In this document: piece by piece, positions 1 to 8,638 of the stretch
Position numbering within the stretch: the stretch's first letter is position 1
Layout of the letters: each line of letters starts with the position of its first letter
Assembly (NCBI RefSeq): GCF_038050405.1
Contig: NZ_CP150901.1
Span: 4,278,001 to 4,342,000, forward strand
Reading direction: 5' to 3'
DNA length: 64,000 nucleotides
DNA from: Paraburkholderia sp. IMGN_8
Lineage (GTDB): Bacteria; Pseudomonadota; Gammaproteobacteria; Burkholderiales; Burkholderiaceae
The notes under the pieces: generated by a model
Databases searched by the model: none
What the model was told of the DNA's origin: nothing
What the model saw: the letters and a program-made list of their open reading frames with translations, nothing else
Position numbers and translations under genes: made by a program

Positions 1-681
1 ATTCCTGCGTTGGAGCACCAAGGCCGCGTCGTCGCGCCAGACATGGTTGGCTTCGGTTATACGGATCGGCTGGAAGACGGTACATACGGGCTCGACAAAT
101 GGGTCGAACACGTTTTCGCCTTCATGGACGAATTGGACATCGAATCGGCGAACGTCGTTGGCAACTCGTTTGGCGGCGCACTTGCGCTCGCGATGGCGTC
201 GCGCAAGCCGCAACGCGTGAAACGGCTTGTGTTGATGGGAAGTGTTGGTGTGACGTTTCCGATTACCGATGGTCTCGACGCCGTGTGGGGCTACAAGCCG
301 TCGCTCGAAAACATGCAGGGGATTCTCGAGTACTTTGCTTTCGACCGCTCGCGTCTTACCCCGGCATTGGCAGAAATGCGTTACCAGGCAAGCATCCGCC
401 CTGGCTGCAGTGAAGCGTTCGCACAGATGTTTCCGGCGCCGCGCCAACGCTGGGTCGACGCGATGACGACCCCCGAGGAAAGCCTGCGTCAATTGTCCCA
501 CGAAACGTTGATTGTTCACGGTCGTGAAGACAGGGTTATCCCGACCAGCACCTCGTTGAGGCTCCACTCGCTGATCCCTAATTCGCAATTGCACATCTAC
601 AGTCAATGCGGGCACTGGACACAGATTGAGCAGGCGGACCGCTTCAACAGGCTAGTCGCCAATTTTCTGGCCGAAAAGTAG
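1..681 (+). CDS. Meta-cleavage product hydrolase (alpha/beta hydrolase), 5' partial
   Basis: The reading frame is open from the first base of the window, so the start lies upstream; the TTG at base 10 is internal. The product is an alpha/beta hydrolase with the nucleophile elbow GNSFGG, an Asp in the HGREDRVIP stretch and a His in the C-terminal QCGHWTQIE motif, which together form the catalytic triad. This pattern is that of the DmpD/TodF/CmtE group, which hydrolyses the C-C bond of 2-hydroxymuconic semialdehyde-type products of extradiol ring cleavage in the cytoplasm. The neighbours (extradiol dioxygenase, hydratase, aldolase, acetaldehyde dehydrogenase) supply the steps before and after it. 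The exact substrate side chain cannot be read from the sequence. Confidence 0.85.
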   Translation: MPALEHQGRVVAPDMVGFGYTDRLEDGTYGLDKWVEHVFAFMDELDIESANVVGNSFGGALALAMASRKPQRVKRLVLMGSVGVTFPITDGLDAVWGYKPSLENMQGILEYFAFDRSRLTPALAEMRYQASIRPGCSEAFAQMFPAPRQRWVDAMTTPEESLRQLSHETLIVHGREDRVIPTSTSLRLHSLIPNSQLHIYSQCGHWTQIEQADRFNRLVANFLAEK

Positions 682-789
682 ATGTAGTTCGCGTTTGCGC
701 CGTCCACAGGGCGCTGCGTTAGGCAGTACAGGCCTCACAAAACCATATCAATGTCGGCGGACGCCCGTCCGGACGACAGGAGACCCAAA

Positions 790-1653
790 ATGATTGACCT
801 CCTCGACGTTTCATACGTTCGTCTTGGCACGTCGGACCTCGACAGTTCGGTTCGTTACGCTACAGAGGTTCTCGGCCTTCAGGTTGCACGCCGTAGCGGT
901 AAGAGTGTGTATCTTCGCTCGGATGCCAGAGACCATACGCTTGTCTACACGGAAGGGAATCCAGGCGATCAGGTCAGCGGCTTTCAGGTCCGCACACCGG
1001 ACGAACTCACGAACGCCGCAGCCGTGCTCGAAGCAGCAGGTGTCGCTGTCAAACAGGGGAGCGTTGGCGAGGCCGAGCAGCGGAGCGTCAACGACTTCAT
1101 CACCTTTTCCGACCCTAGCGGAAACCTCATCGACCTGGTTGTTGCGCCACATCACAGCGGGCGCCGCTATTTTCCTTCGCGCGATGCGGGAATCACCGGC
1201 TTTAGCCACATCGGATTGTGTACGACCAATGCAAAGCGTGACGAAGCCTTCTGGACCACGGTGCTGGGGGCGCGCGTCAGCGACCGGATCGGTGACGCGG
1301 CTTTGCTGCGTATCGACGGTGTGCATCACAAAGTCGCACTGCTGCCGGCGCCGAAGGGCGGCGTTCAGCACATAAATCACCAGGTCCAAAGCATCGACGA
1401 CATCATGCGCGCCTGGTACATCCTGCGGGAAAAGAACGTTCGGATTCGCTTTGGTCCCGGACGGCATCCGACATCCGGCGCCATGTTCCTTTATTTCGAG
1501 GGTCCGGATGGGATGGTGTTCGAGTATTCAAGCGGCGTGCGGGTTCTGACCGAGGAAGAGGATAAGACTCACCAGCCCCGCCAGTTCCCGTTTGAGCCGA
1601 TCTCATTCTGCATGTGGGGTTCGAAGCCGGAAGGCATGGAGTTTCACTCGTGA
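790..1653 (+). CDS. Two-domain extradiol ring-cleavage dioxygenase (VOC superfamily)
   Basis: This 287-residue protein has two vicinal-oxygen-chelate domains, the usual layout of type I extradiol dioxygenases that open catechols next to the diol using Fe(II). The C-terminal domain keeps the likely metal ligands: His140 (GFSHIG), a His in QHINHQV near 194-197, and Glu245 (VFEYSS). I chose ATG 790 because AGGAG lies 7-11 bases upstream; a longer open frame begins at 751 without such a site. It overlaps the next gene by 4 bases (GTGA). The order hydrolase, dioxygenase, class II aldolase-like protein resembles cmtE/cmtC/cmtD of p-cumate degradation, so a 2,3-dihydroxy-carboxylated ring is a reasonable substrate. 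This is inference. Confidence 0.85.
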   Translation: MIDLLDVSYVRLGTSDLDSSVRYATEVLGLQVARRSGKSVYLRSDARDHTLVYTEGNPGDQVSGFQVRTPDELTNAAAVLEAAGVAVKQGSVGEAEQRSVNDFITFSDPSGNLIDLVVAPHHSGRRYFPSRDAGITGFSHIGLCTTNAKRDEAFWTTVLGARVSDRIGDAALLRIDGVHHKVALLPAPKGGVQHINHQVQSIDDIMRAWYILREKNVRIRFGPGRHPTSGAMFLYFEGPDGMVFEYSSGVRVLTEEEDKTHQPRQFPFEPISFCMWGSKPEGMEFHS

Positions 1654-2351
1654 ATCCGGGACCGGCGGAAGCGAGCGATGCACAGCAACGGCTGCTGCGT
1701 GTTGCCTCGCGGGCGTTGGGGCGGGCCAATCTCGTCCACGCTTATGGCCACTGCAGCGTCCGGTTGGATGATGAGCACCTGCTGGCATGCGCCGCCATGC
1801 CAATGGGATTGGTGACAAAGGAGCCGGGAGTTGTAGTCCCCATCCGGGGGCCGCTACCCGCTGGAGTGCTTGGCGAGGTCTGTGTGCATCAGCAGATATA
1901 TGCGCGACGACCTGAGGTGGGCGCTGTTGTGCGAAGCATGCCGCGTTATCTCATGAGCTTGTCGGCCGCCTCCATCACCCCTATCCCGCGCCACGGGCCT
2001 GGGTCATATTTTGCGCCAGGTGTTCCTCTCTGGAAGGATGTCCAGCTTGTGCGTTCGGCGAGTCAGGCACAGGGTGTGGTCGATACGTTAGGGACTTCCC
2101 GCGCCGTTGTAATGCGTGCGAACGGAGTCGTAGTCGTGGGTGTCACGCTTGAAGAAGCAGTCGCCATGACGTGGTTTCTGGAGGATGCGGCGCGGGTTGA
2201 GTACGAAGTGCGGGCGATAGGTGCAGTGGACAGCGCGGTTTTCAGTGAAGAGGACTCCCGCCAGCGCGCAACGACAGCCGGCCGAATCATTGAGCGCATG
2301 TGGGACTACCTGACAGCGGGCGATGCTGAAGTGGATGCAGGCACCTTGTGA
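1650..2351 (+). CDS. Class II aldolase/adducin-fold protein, CmtD-like position, lacking the usual His metal ligands
   Basis: A 233-residue protein of the class II aldolase/adducin fold. GTG 1650 is taken as start: it overlaps the preceding stop and has GGAG 9 bases upstream. In the p-cumate pathway a member of this family (CmtD) decarboxylates the extradiol cleavage product, and the gene position here matches. The family's acidic residue is present (Glu76 in LGEVCVHQ, with His80). However, the usual H-x-H pair reads Arg95-Ser-Met97 (AVVRSMP), and the usual His of the L-R-N-H-G motif is Asn158 (MRANGV). All three classical metal-binding histidines therefore seem absent. The protein may use another mechanism or be non-catalytic. 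No frameshift or stop is present. Confidence 0.7.
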   Translation: MNPGPAEASDAQQRLLRVASRALGRANLVHAYGHCSVRLDDEHLLACAAMPMGLVTKEPGVVVPIRGPLPAGVLGEVCVHQQIYARRPEVGAVVRSMPRYLMSLSAASITPIPRHGPGSYFAPGVPLWKDVQLVRSASQAQGVVDTLGTSRAVVMRANGVVVVGVTLEEAVAMTWFLEDAARVEYEVRAIGAVDSAVFSEEDSRQRATTAGRIIERMWDYLTAGDAEVDAGTL

Positions 2352-2376
2352 TCCTGATCAGAGAACGAAAAGAGAT

Positions 2377-3162
2377 ATGAACACACACGAAATCGGCACT
2401 GCGGCGAAGGCGCTCTATCAGGCTCTCGTTACCCGGAAACCCATTGCCCCGCTCACGGATTCCGTTCCGGAAATGAGCATATCGGACGCCTACGAGGTCC
2501 AGCGATTGATGATGGAACTCCGCCTTCGGGAGACTGGAGAACACATCGTCGGCAAGAAAATCGGCATTACGAGCCAGGCAGTGATGGACATGCTCAATGT
2601 GCGTCAGCCTGACTTCGGCCAACTCACTTCCGGCATGCAGTTCGCAAACGGCGCAACGATTCCGCTCGATGGATTGATCGCACCCAAGGCGGAGGGCGAA
2701 ATTGCTTTTCTGCTCGGGCAAGACCTGAGTGGCCCCGGACTGACGAGCCAGGACATTCTCGACGCGACCGAATGTGTCATGCCTTGCTTCGAGATTGTCG
2801 ACTCAAGGGTTCGCGACTGGAAGATACGGATTCAGGACACCGTGGCCGACAACGCATCTTCGGGCGCCTTCGTCATCGGCGAAGGACGCGTTGATCCTCG
2901 CTCGCTGGATCTCGCCGGAGTCAGGATGACGTTCGAACGCAATGGCGAAGAAATCGGGCGCGGGCTGGGTTCGGCCGCGCTCGGCCACCCATTGAATGCG
3001 GTGACATGGCTTGCAAATCAGCTGGGAGAACTCGGTGTTTCGCTCCGGGCGGGTGAGATCGTGCTGTCAGGTGCGCTCTCCGCAATGGTGGTGGCCCGAG
3101 CCGGTGATCGGATGCGAATCGAGCTGCAAGGCATTGGAAGCGCGGAAGTGGCATTCGCATAG
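2377..3162 (+). CDS. 2-hydroxypenta-2,4-dienoate hydratase (2-keto-4-pentenoate hydratase)
   Basis: This 261-residue protein belongs to the MhpD/DmpE/CmtF hydratase family of the FAH-like fold, which adds water to 2-hydroxypenta-2,4-dienoate to give 4-hydroxy-2-oxovalerate. Recognisable family segments are the GKKIGITS stretch near residue 60, the acidic AEGEIAF motif that binds the divalent metal, and the LSGAL segment near the C-terminus. ATG 2377 is preferred over an upstream in-frame start at 2323 because the extra residues do not resemble the family. It is followed by the two enzymes that complete the lower meta pathway. The substrate may carry a side chain, depending on the starting aromatic. 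Confidence 0.9.
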   Translation: MNTHEIGTAAKALYQALVTRKPIAPLTDSVPEMSISDAYEVQRLMMELRLRETGEHIVGKKIGITSQAVMDMLNVRQPDFGQLTSGMQFANGATIPLDGLIAPKAEGEIAFLLGQDLSGPGLTSQDILDATECVMPCFEIVDSRVRDWKIRIQDTVADNASSGAFVIGEGRVDPRSLDLAGVRMTFERNGEEIGRGLGSAALGHPLNAVTWLANQLGELGVSLRAGEIVLSGALSAMVVARAGDRMRIELQGIGSAEVAFA

Positions 3163-3240
3163 GTGGTTCCGAAAAACGCGGCGTGCGGCTAAACAGCCGA
3201 CGCTGACGAGATTCGAATTCCAGTTTGGAGTGGAGACAAG

Positions 3241-4233
3241 ATGAACCAGCAAGAAAGAAAGCTGAAGGCGGCCATTATCGGTTCGGGAAACATAGGGACC
3301 GACCTGATGATCAAGATCCTTCGTCACGGAAAGCACATTGAGGCAAGCGTCATGGTCGGCATCGACGCGGCTTCGGACGGACTGGCGCGTGCGCGCCGAC
3401 TCGGTGTCCAAACTTGCGACACTGGTGTTGAGGGTCTCGTTGGTATGGCGGTGTTCGAAGATGTCGATGTGGTATTCGATGCGACTTCGGCTGCCGCGCA
3501 TTTACAGAACGAGGCGCTACTGCGGCGGGTGAAGCCCGGCATTCGCGTAATTGACCTGACGCCAGCCGCCATCGGCCCGTACTGTGTTCCGGTCGTCAAC
3601 CTGGAAGAACACCTCCGGGCGCGGAACGTAAACATGGTCACCTGCGGTGGCCAGGCGACGATCCCAGTGGTAGCAGCGGTTTCGAGCGTCTCTCAAGTCC
3701 ACTATGCCGAAATAGTTGCGTCCATCTCGAGCCGTTCAGCCGGACCTGGAACGCGGGCGAACATTGACGAATTTACCGAGACGACCTCGCGCGCGTTGGA
3801 AACAGTCGGAGGCGCGCGCCGTGGGAAGGCGATCATCGTGTTGAATCCCGCAGAGCCTCCACTCTTGATGCGCGACACCGTTTTCACGCTTTCAGAGGGC
3901 GGTAGTGAGGAGCAGATTGAGACCGCGATCACTCGTATGGTCGAGCGAGTGAATAAGTACGTTCCCGGTTATCGCCTGAAACAGCGCGTCCAGTTCGAAC
4001 ACATTCCAGCCGACCAGCCGATTAACGTCCCCGGCATTGGACTATTGAGCGGCCTTAAGACTTCGGCGTTTCTCGAAGTGGAAGGCGCCGCGCACTACCT
4101 GCCGGCCTATGCCGGCAATCTGGACATTATGACCTCAGCTGCTTTGGCCACGGCAGAGGCAATGGCCGCGCACTTGAGCAATAGCGGTGAGGCCAGCACG
4201 AAACAGGACGCCGCCACGGTGAGTACGCAATGA
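3241..4233 (+). CDS. mhpF: Acetaldehyde dehydrogenase (acylating)
   Basis: A 330-residue protein matching the MhpF/DmpF/BphJ family, which converts acetaldehyde (or propanal) to the acyl-CoA with NAD and CoA. The N-terminal GSGNIGTDL is the nucleotide-binding loop, and Cys135 in MVTCGGQAT is the catalytic thiol. It overlaps the aldolase gene by 4 bases (ATGA), as is typical for this pair, whose products form a complex that channels the volatile aldehyde. The symbol follows the family; operon-specific names (dmpF, bphJ, cmtH) are equally suitable. Confidence 0.95.
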   Translation: MNQQERKLKAAIIGSGNIGTDLMIKILRHGKHIEASVMVGIDAASDGLARARRLGVQTCDTGVEGLVGMAVFEDVDVVFDATSAAAHLQNEALLRRVKPGIRVIDLTPAAIGPYCVPVVNLEEHLRARNVNMVTCGGQATIPVVAAVSSVSQVHYAEIVASISSRSAGPGTRANIDEFTETTSRALETVGGARRGKAIIVLNPAEPPLLMRDTVFTLSEGGSEEQIETAITRMVERVNKYVPGYRLKQRVQFEHIPADQPINVPGIGLLSGLKTSAFLEVEGAAHYLPAYAGNLDIMTSAALATAEAMAAHLSNSGEASTKQDAATVSTQ

Positions 4234-5258
4234 AAGACAAACTCTACATCTCCGACGTGACTCTGCGCGACGGCTCCCACGCTGTCCGGCACCGGTACAC
4301 CATCGAGCAAGTCAGGAAAATCGCCAAAGCGCTCGATGCCGCGAAAGTCGATTCCATCGAAGTTGCACACGGCGACGGTTTGCAGGGCTCGTCGTTCAAT
4401 TACGGCTTTGGCTTGCACTCGGACGTCGAGTGGATTGCGGCAGTAGCGGAGGAAGTGAGCCACGCCCGTGTCGCAACGCTGCTGTTGCCAGGTATTGGCA
4501 CCGTGCACGACCTGCGTGAAGCTTACGACGCTGGCGCGCGCGTTGTCCGTGTTGCAACCCATTGTACTGAGGCGGATGTCTCGAAGCAGCACATTGAAGC
4601 CGCTCGAAATCTGGGCATGGAAGCGGTGGGCTTTCTCATGATGAGCCACATGACTGAGCCCTCCGAACTCGCCCGGCAGGCACTGCTTATGGAGAGCTAC
4701 GGCGCTACGTGCATCTATCTCGTTGATTCCGGCGGCGCTCTCACGATGAGCGGCACGCGCGATCGGATGCGAGCCCTCAAGGGCGCTTTGCGGCCAGAAA
4801 CAGAGACTGGGATTCACGCGCACCACAACCTTAGTCTCGGCGTCGCGAATTCCATTGTCGCTGTCGAGGAAGGTTGTAACCGGATTGACGCCAGTCTGGC
4901 GGGTATGGGTGCGGGCGCGGGCAACGCGCCGCTGGAGGTTTTCATCGCAGCTGCGAGTCGCCTTGGCTGGGAGCATGGCTGCGACCTTTACGCGCTGATG
5001 GACGCGGCGGATGACATCGTGCGGCCGCTGCAGGACCGCCCGGTCCGGGTCGATCGGGAGACGCTCGCCTTGGGCTATGCCGGCGTGTACTCGAGTTTTC
5101 TGCGACATGCAGAAAAAGCTGCGCAGCAATATGGCCTGAAGACTGTCGACATCCTCGTTGAACTGGGTCGCCGCCGGATGGTGGGTGGCCAGGAGGACAT
5201 GATCGTCGACGCGGCGCTGGACTTACTTGAAGCGAAGCAGCCCGTTTCTGCGAGCTAG
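4230..5258 (+). CDS. mhpE: 4-hydroxy-2-oxovalerate aldolase
   Basis: A 342-residue DmpG/MhpE/BphI family aldolase that splits 4-hydroxy-2-oxoacids into pyruvate and an aldehyde. The N-terminal [11 protein letters not shown] motif is the DRE-TIM-type metal and substrate site, and HAHHNLSLG carries the metal-binding His pair. The C-terminal region ([15 protein letters not shown] and beyond) matches the dehydrogenase-contacting domain of DmpG. It is translationally coupled to the preceding acetaldehyde dehydrogenase. About 57 bases separate it from the Rieske dioxygenase genes. Confidence 0.95.
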   Translation: MKDKLYISDVTLRDGSHAVRHRYTIEQVRKIAKALDAAKVDSIEVAHGDGLQGSSFNYGFGLHSDVEWIAAVAEEVSHARVATLLLPGIGTVHDLREAYDAGARVVRVATHCTEADVSKQHIEAARNLGMEAVGFLMMSHMTEPSELARQALLMESYGATCIYLVDSGGALTMSGTRDRMRALKGALRPETETGIHAHHNLSLGVANSIVAVEEGCNRIDASLAGMGAGAGNAPLEVFIAAASRLGWEHGCDLYALMDAADDIVRPLQDRPVRVDRETLALGYAGVYSSFLRHAEKAAQQYGLKTVDILVELGRRRMVGGQEDMIVDAALDLLEAKQPVSAS

Positions 5259-5315
5259 ACCGGGCGAACAGAGCTTTATACAGAACGATATACAGAAAGA
5301 CACGCAGGAGGCTTC

Positions 5316-6683
5316 ATGGAACACATTTGTTCACATTTTGATTCACACCAGGCAAACGCCACGAGTCCCGTACGCTTTGTGCGGAATGTGCACGCAGCAG
5401 ACCCCGCAGCCTTACGCGAACTGGTCGACCCAGGACGAGTGCACTCAGCGCTGTACACCTCGCCAGAAATCTTCGAGCTCGAAATCGAAAAGATTTTTCA
5501 TAGCTCATGGGTCTATGTTGGCCATGCAAGTGAAGTGCCGGCAGCCGGTGATTTCCGCGTACGGCGGCTTGGCACGCAGCCGGTCATTATGGTGCGCGGG
5601 CACGACCACGTTGTGCGTGTTCTGATGAATCGCTGTCGCCATCGTGGCGCGGCAGTGTGCGAAGTTGAGGCCGGGCGGGAAAAATTCTTTCGCTGCTGGT
5701 TTCATGGCTGGACCTACGACAATACCGGGAAATTAGTCAGCGTGACCGACCCCGAGGGTTATGGCCCGTCGTTCTCGCTAGACGACCATTCGCTGACGGC
5801 GGCCCCGCGTGTTGCGGTCTATCGGGAATTTGTATTTGCGTCACTGTCATCCGACGTGCCACCTCTCGAAGAATACCTGGGACAGGCTGCGCAGATGATT
5901 GACCTGCTTGTCGACGCTTCTCCCGATCGGGAGATTGAAGTGAGCGCCGGTGTTCACAAGACCGTCTACAACGGGAACTGGAAGCTGGTGGGCATGGATG
6001 GCTACCACCCGCATTACGTGCACGCATCGGTTGTTTCGATGTGGCAACGCCAGGCGGACAGCGGTATCGGCGCCACGCACCGCGCCGATCCGTTCGATGG
6101 CAAAGCGAAGACCTTTACGCGAGATTTAGGCCACGGACACGCGATGCTCGATATGCGTGAGCATCGGGTGGAACACTTCTCGGACTATGAGAAATTTCTG
6201 CGCGGCGTAACAGGCGGCACTGAATACATAAATGCCTTGCAGGCACGCGACGGCGCGGACCACGCGAAGCTGCTACTTGCCATCGCAGGCGATCCGCATA
6301 TCGGCGTGTTTCCCAACATGCAGATTATCAATAACCAGATCCGCATCATGGTGCCGCTCGAGGCCGGGCGCACAGAGGTATTGATGTTCCCAGTCTTGCT
6401 CAAGGGCGTGAGTGCTGAGATCAACACTATGCGGCTGCGTCAGCATGAGTCGTTCTACGGGCCAGCTGGGGCCGGTTCGCCTGACGATGCGGAGATCTTC
6501 GAACGGGTGCAGCGCGGGATGAATGCTCAGGTTGACCCATGGATCGATATCTCTCGGGGTATTGGGCGCGAGAAGGTCGAGTCAGACGGAACAATCATCG
6601 GCCATATCTCAGATGAAGTGCCGCAGCGTGGCCAGATGCGCCATTGGCTCAAATTGATGACGAAAGGGGCGGAAATTGAATAA
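5316..6683 (+). CDS. Ring-hydroxylating dioxygenase, alpha (oxygenase) subunit
   Basis: This 455-residue protein is the catalytic subunit of a Rieske non-haem iron dioxygenase. The Rieske [2Fe-2S] ligands are Cys107/His109 (CRHRG) and Cys127/His130 (CWFHGW). The mononuclear iron site is seen as Asp228-x-Tyr-His231-(4)-His236 (MDGYHPHYVH), where Asp bridges the two centres. ATG 5316 has a near-perfect AGGAGG upstream. The downstream genes give a beta subunit, a Rieske ferredoxin and a reductase, so this is a four-component system like p-cumate dioxygenase. The fold and neighbours suggest a benzoate-type carboxylated substrate, converted to a cis-dihydrodiol. The substrate is not determined by the sequence. 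Confidence 0.9.
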   Translation: MEHICSHFDSHQANATSPVRFVRNVHAADPAALRELVDPGRVHSALYTSPEIFELEIEKIFHSSWVYVGHASEVPAAGDFRVRRLGTQPVIMVRGHDHVVRVLMNRCRHRGAAVCEVEAGREKFFRCWFHGWTYDNTGKLVSVTDPEGYGPSFSLDDHSLTAAPRVAVYREFVFASLSSDVPPLEEYLGQAAQMIDLLVDASPDREIEVSAGVHKTVYNGNWKLVGMDGYHPHYVHASVVSMWQRQADSGIGATHRADPFDGKAKTFTRDLGHGHAMLDMREHRVEHFSDYEKFLRGVTGGTEYINALQARDGADHAKLLLAIAGDPHIGVFPNMQIINNQIRIMVPLEAGRTEVLMFPVLLKGVSAEINTMRLRQHESFYGPAGAGSPDDAEIFERVQRGMNAQVDPWIDISRGIGREKVESDGTIIGHISDEVPQRGQMRHWLKLMTKGAEIE

Positions 6684-7191
6684 CGCAGACGCGACGGTTC
6701 TGGATGCGCATGGCGCGAGCGACATTCACTTTGGTGAGGTGGCACAGTTCCTCTTTCGTGAAGCCGAACTGATGGACGCGCATCGGTTTAACGACTGGCT
6801 CGATCTCTGGTGCAGTGACGGGCTCTATTGGGTTCCGTGCAACTCAGAAAATCTGGCTCCGGACAAGTCGGTTTCACTTATCTATGAAACGCGCAGCCAG
6901 CTTGATGACCGCGTGTTCCGGCTTAAAGGGCGTCACGCACATGCGCAGAACCCGCGCTCACGACTGATGCGGGTGGTATCGAACTTGGTGATAGAGGAGG
7001 CATCTGCGGAGTCCGTCATCGTGCGTTCGAACTTCGTGCTTGGCGAAGTACGCAGCGATCGCCAGGAGACGTGGTTCGGTCGTAACCGGCATGTGCTGTT
7101 GCGTGAACCGAATGGCCTTCGCATCAAGGAAAAAAAGGTCTTTCTGCTCAACAACGACAGCCCAATGAACAACCTCACTTTCCTGATCTGA
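6676..7191 (+). CDS. Ring-hydroxylating dioxygenase, beta subunit
   Basis: A 171-residue small subunit of the SnoaL/NTF2-like fold typical of alpha3beta3 dioxygenases. Recognisable signatures are an N-terminal FLFREAELMD helix, WLDLWCSDGLYWVP, and the C-terminal GRNRHVLLRE...LIKKVFLLNN-type ending. The start is a TTG at 6676 that overlaps the alpha-subunit stop by 8 bases and follows a GGGGCGG stretch; no better in-frame ATG lies nearby. The subunit stabilises the hexamer and can influence substrate range, but carries no cofactor. Confidence 0.9.
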   Translation: MNNADATVLDAHGASDIHFGEVAQFLFREAELMDAHRFNDWLDLWCSDGLYWVPCNSENLAPDKSVSLIYETRSQLDDRVFRLKGRHAHAQNPRSRLMRVVSNLVIEEASAESVIVRSNFVLGEVRSDRQETWFGRNRHVLLREPNGLRIKEKKVFLLNNDSPMNNLTFLI

Positions 7192-7198
7192 GTCCGCG

Positions 7199-7591
7199 AT
7201 GGAAAACCCAACGAACCCCGGAATCAATGGGACAAAGGTCGCCGGCATCGGCGACCTCCCTGACGGACCGTGGACAGAGCTTTGTGCCTTCTCCAAAGTG
7301 CCTGACGGCGAAGGCATTCAGGTGACTGTCGACGCGCAGGTGCTTGCTGTCTGGCGTGTAGGTGAGCAGGCTTTCGTAACTGACGACACCTGCACGCATG
7401 GCGAAGCTTCACTTGCTTGCGACGGCATGCTTGACGGGTTTTCGATTGTCTGCGGTTTGCATCAAGGCGAGTTCGATATTCGGACAGGCCTGGTGCTGGC
7501 GGCACCGTGTAGTAAGCCGATTGCTTCGTATCCGGCCTGTGTGCAAGACGGGCAAGTGCTGGCAAAGCTGGAACGTGTTCAGCCATCGTGA
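7199..7591 (+). CDS. Rieske-type ferredoxin of the dioxygenase
   Basis: A 130-residue soluble Rieske protein. The [2Fe-2S] ligands are Cys65-x-His67 (CTHGEAS) and Cys85-x2-His88 (CGLHQGEF). Such ferredoxins carry electrons from the NADH-dependent reductase to the oxygenase. It lies 7 bases after the beta subunit, in the same operon as its probable partners. The N-terminal extension of about 25 residues before the Rieske domain is slightly longer than in many of these ferredoxins. Confidence 0.92.
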   Translation: MENPTNPGINGTKVAGIGDLPDGPWTELCAFSKVPDGEGIQVTVDAQVLAVWRVGEQAFVTDDTCTHGEASLACDGMLDGFSIVCGLHQGEFDIRTGLVLAAPCSKPIASYPACVQDGQVLAKLERVQPS

Positions 7592-7617
7592 ACTGCAACA
7601 ACTGACGGGAAATTGCA

Positions 7618-8610
7618 ATGATCAGGTCGGAGCAGAAGATGGACCCGCCGATTATCGCGACAATGATCGGTGATTCAGCCGGAATCGGGCCGGAAGTCGC
7701 GTTCAAGGCCGCAGTCAGTCGTGAACTTGCTGGCGTTTGCCGTCCATTGCTGATTGGCGACATCGCCTCTATTCGTGCAGCGGCAGCGCTCGCGACGCTG
7801 AGCGCCGAATTCGAGGTCATCAACACGTTCGATGCGGCGGCCTTCACGTCGGGCAAGATGGTAGTGCTTGACCCTGGCGATCTCGGTGCAGGCGACTACC
7901 GGATTGGCGAACCCTCGGCAGCAGCGGGGCGGTCAGTGGTGAAATGGATTGATCTCGCTGACGAACTCGCGCGGGATGGCTGCCTTGATGGCTGGATCAT
8001 GGGGCCAGTCGATTCCACGTCGCTCAAGCTCGCCGGAGCTGTTGACAGCATCGATGACCTCCAGCCGGCAGGCACGTTTATGTTTCGTATGAGCGGCCGG
8101 CTGAGGGTCGTGCCGCTTACGGAGCACATCCGAATTCGTGATGTTGCTTCGACCGTGACGCGTGAAGCCGTCCTGAACCTCATTCAGCTTGTTGACCAAA
8201 CACTACGTGCGTGGGGCATTGCAAAGCCGCGCATCGGAGTGGCCGGTTTGAATCCCCACGCGATGTTCGAGGAGGACGCGGACATCGTCAAGCCAGCGGT
8301 ACAGGACGCGCAAGCGCGGGGAATCGACGCACACGGGCCAGGCGCGCCAGATTCGATATTCAGGCACGGCCTTGAGGGACGCTACGACGTCATTGTCAGC
8401 ATGTACCACGACCAAGGACAGATTGCGTTGAAGTCGGCCGCTTTTGAAGGCGCGTGCACCATCTGTCTGGGCGTGCCCTACGTGCGTGCGACCGTACCAC
8501 ACGGAACTGCGATGGATATTGCCGGGCGTAACGTCGCACAGCACTACAGCATGCTGTCCGCATTCCGTACCGCCGCCGCCCTTGCCGCCGGAAGGGGCTT
8601 TCTGGCGTGA
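7618..8610 (+). CDS. PdxA-family dehydrogenase, probable cis-dihydrodiol (decarboxylating) dehydrogenase
   Basis: The product (330 residues) is a member of the PdxA family. PdxA itself oxidises 4-hydroxythreonine-4-phosphate in B6 synthesis, but paralogues such as TphB oxidise and decarboxylate cis-dihydrodiol carboxylates made by Rieske dioxygenases. The three metal-binding histidines are kept: His170 (LTEHIRIRD), His214 (GLNPHA) and His264 (YHDQG). The VRATVPHGTAMDIAG segment is also typical. The usual GPINKEALHLAG segment reads GPVDSTSLKLAG, a substrate-pocket change consistent with a catabolic role. ATG 7639 has GGAG 7 bases upstream and is an equally good start. Its place between the ferredoxin and reductase genes argues that it acts on the dioxygenase product. 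Confidence 0.85.
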   Translation: MIRSEQKMDPPIIATMIGDSAGIGPEVAFKAAVSRELAGVCRPLLIGDIASIRAAAALATLSAEFEVINTFDAAAFTSGKMVVLDPGDLGAGDYRIGEPSAAAGRSVVKWIDLADELARDGCLDGWIMGPVDSTSLKLAGAVDSIDDLQPAGTFMFRMSGRLRVVPLTEHIRIRDVASTVTREAVLNLIQLVDQTLRAWGIAKPRIGVAGLNPHAMFEEDADIVKPAVQDAQARGIDAHGPGAPDSIFRHGLEGRYDVIVSMYHDQGQIALKSAAFEGACTICLGVPYVRATVPHGTAMDIAGRNVAQHYSMLSAFRTAAALAAGRGFLA

Positions 8611-8638
8611 CCTGCTGAATGGTCAAGGAGAATGATTC

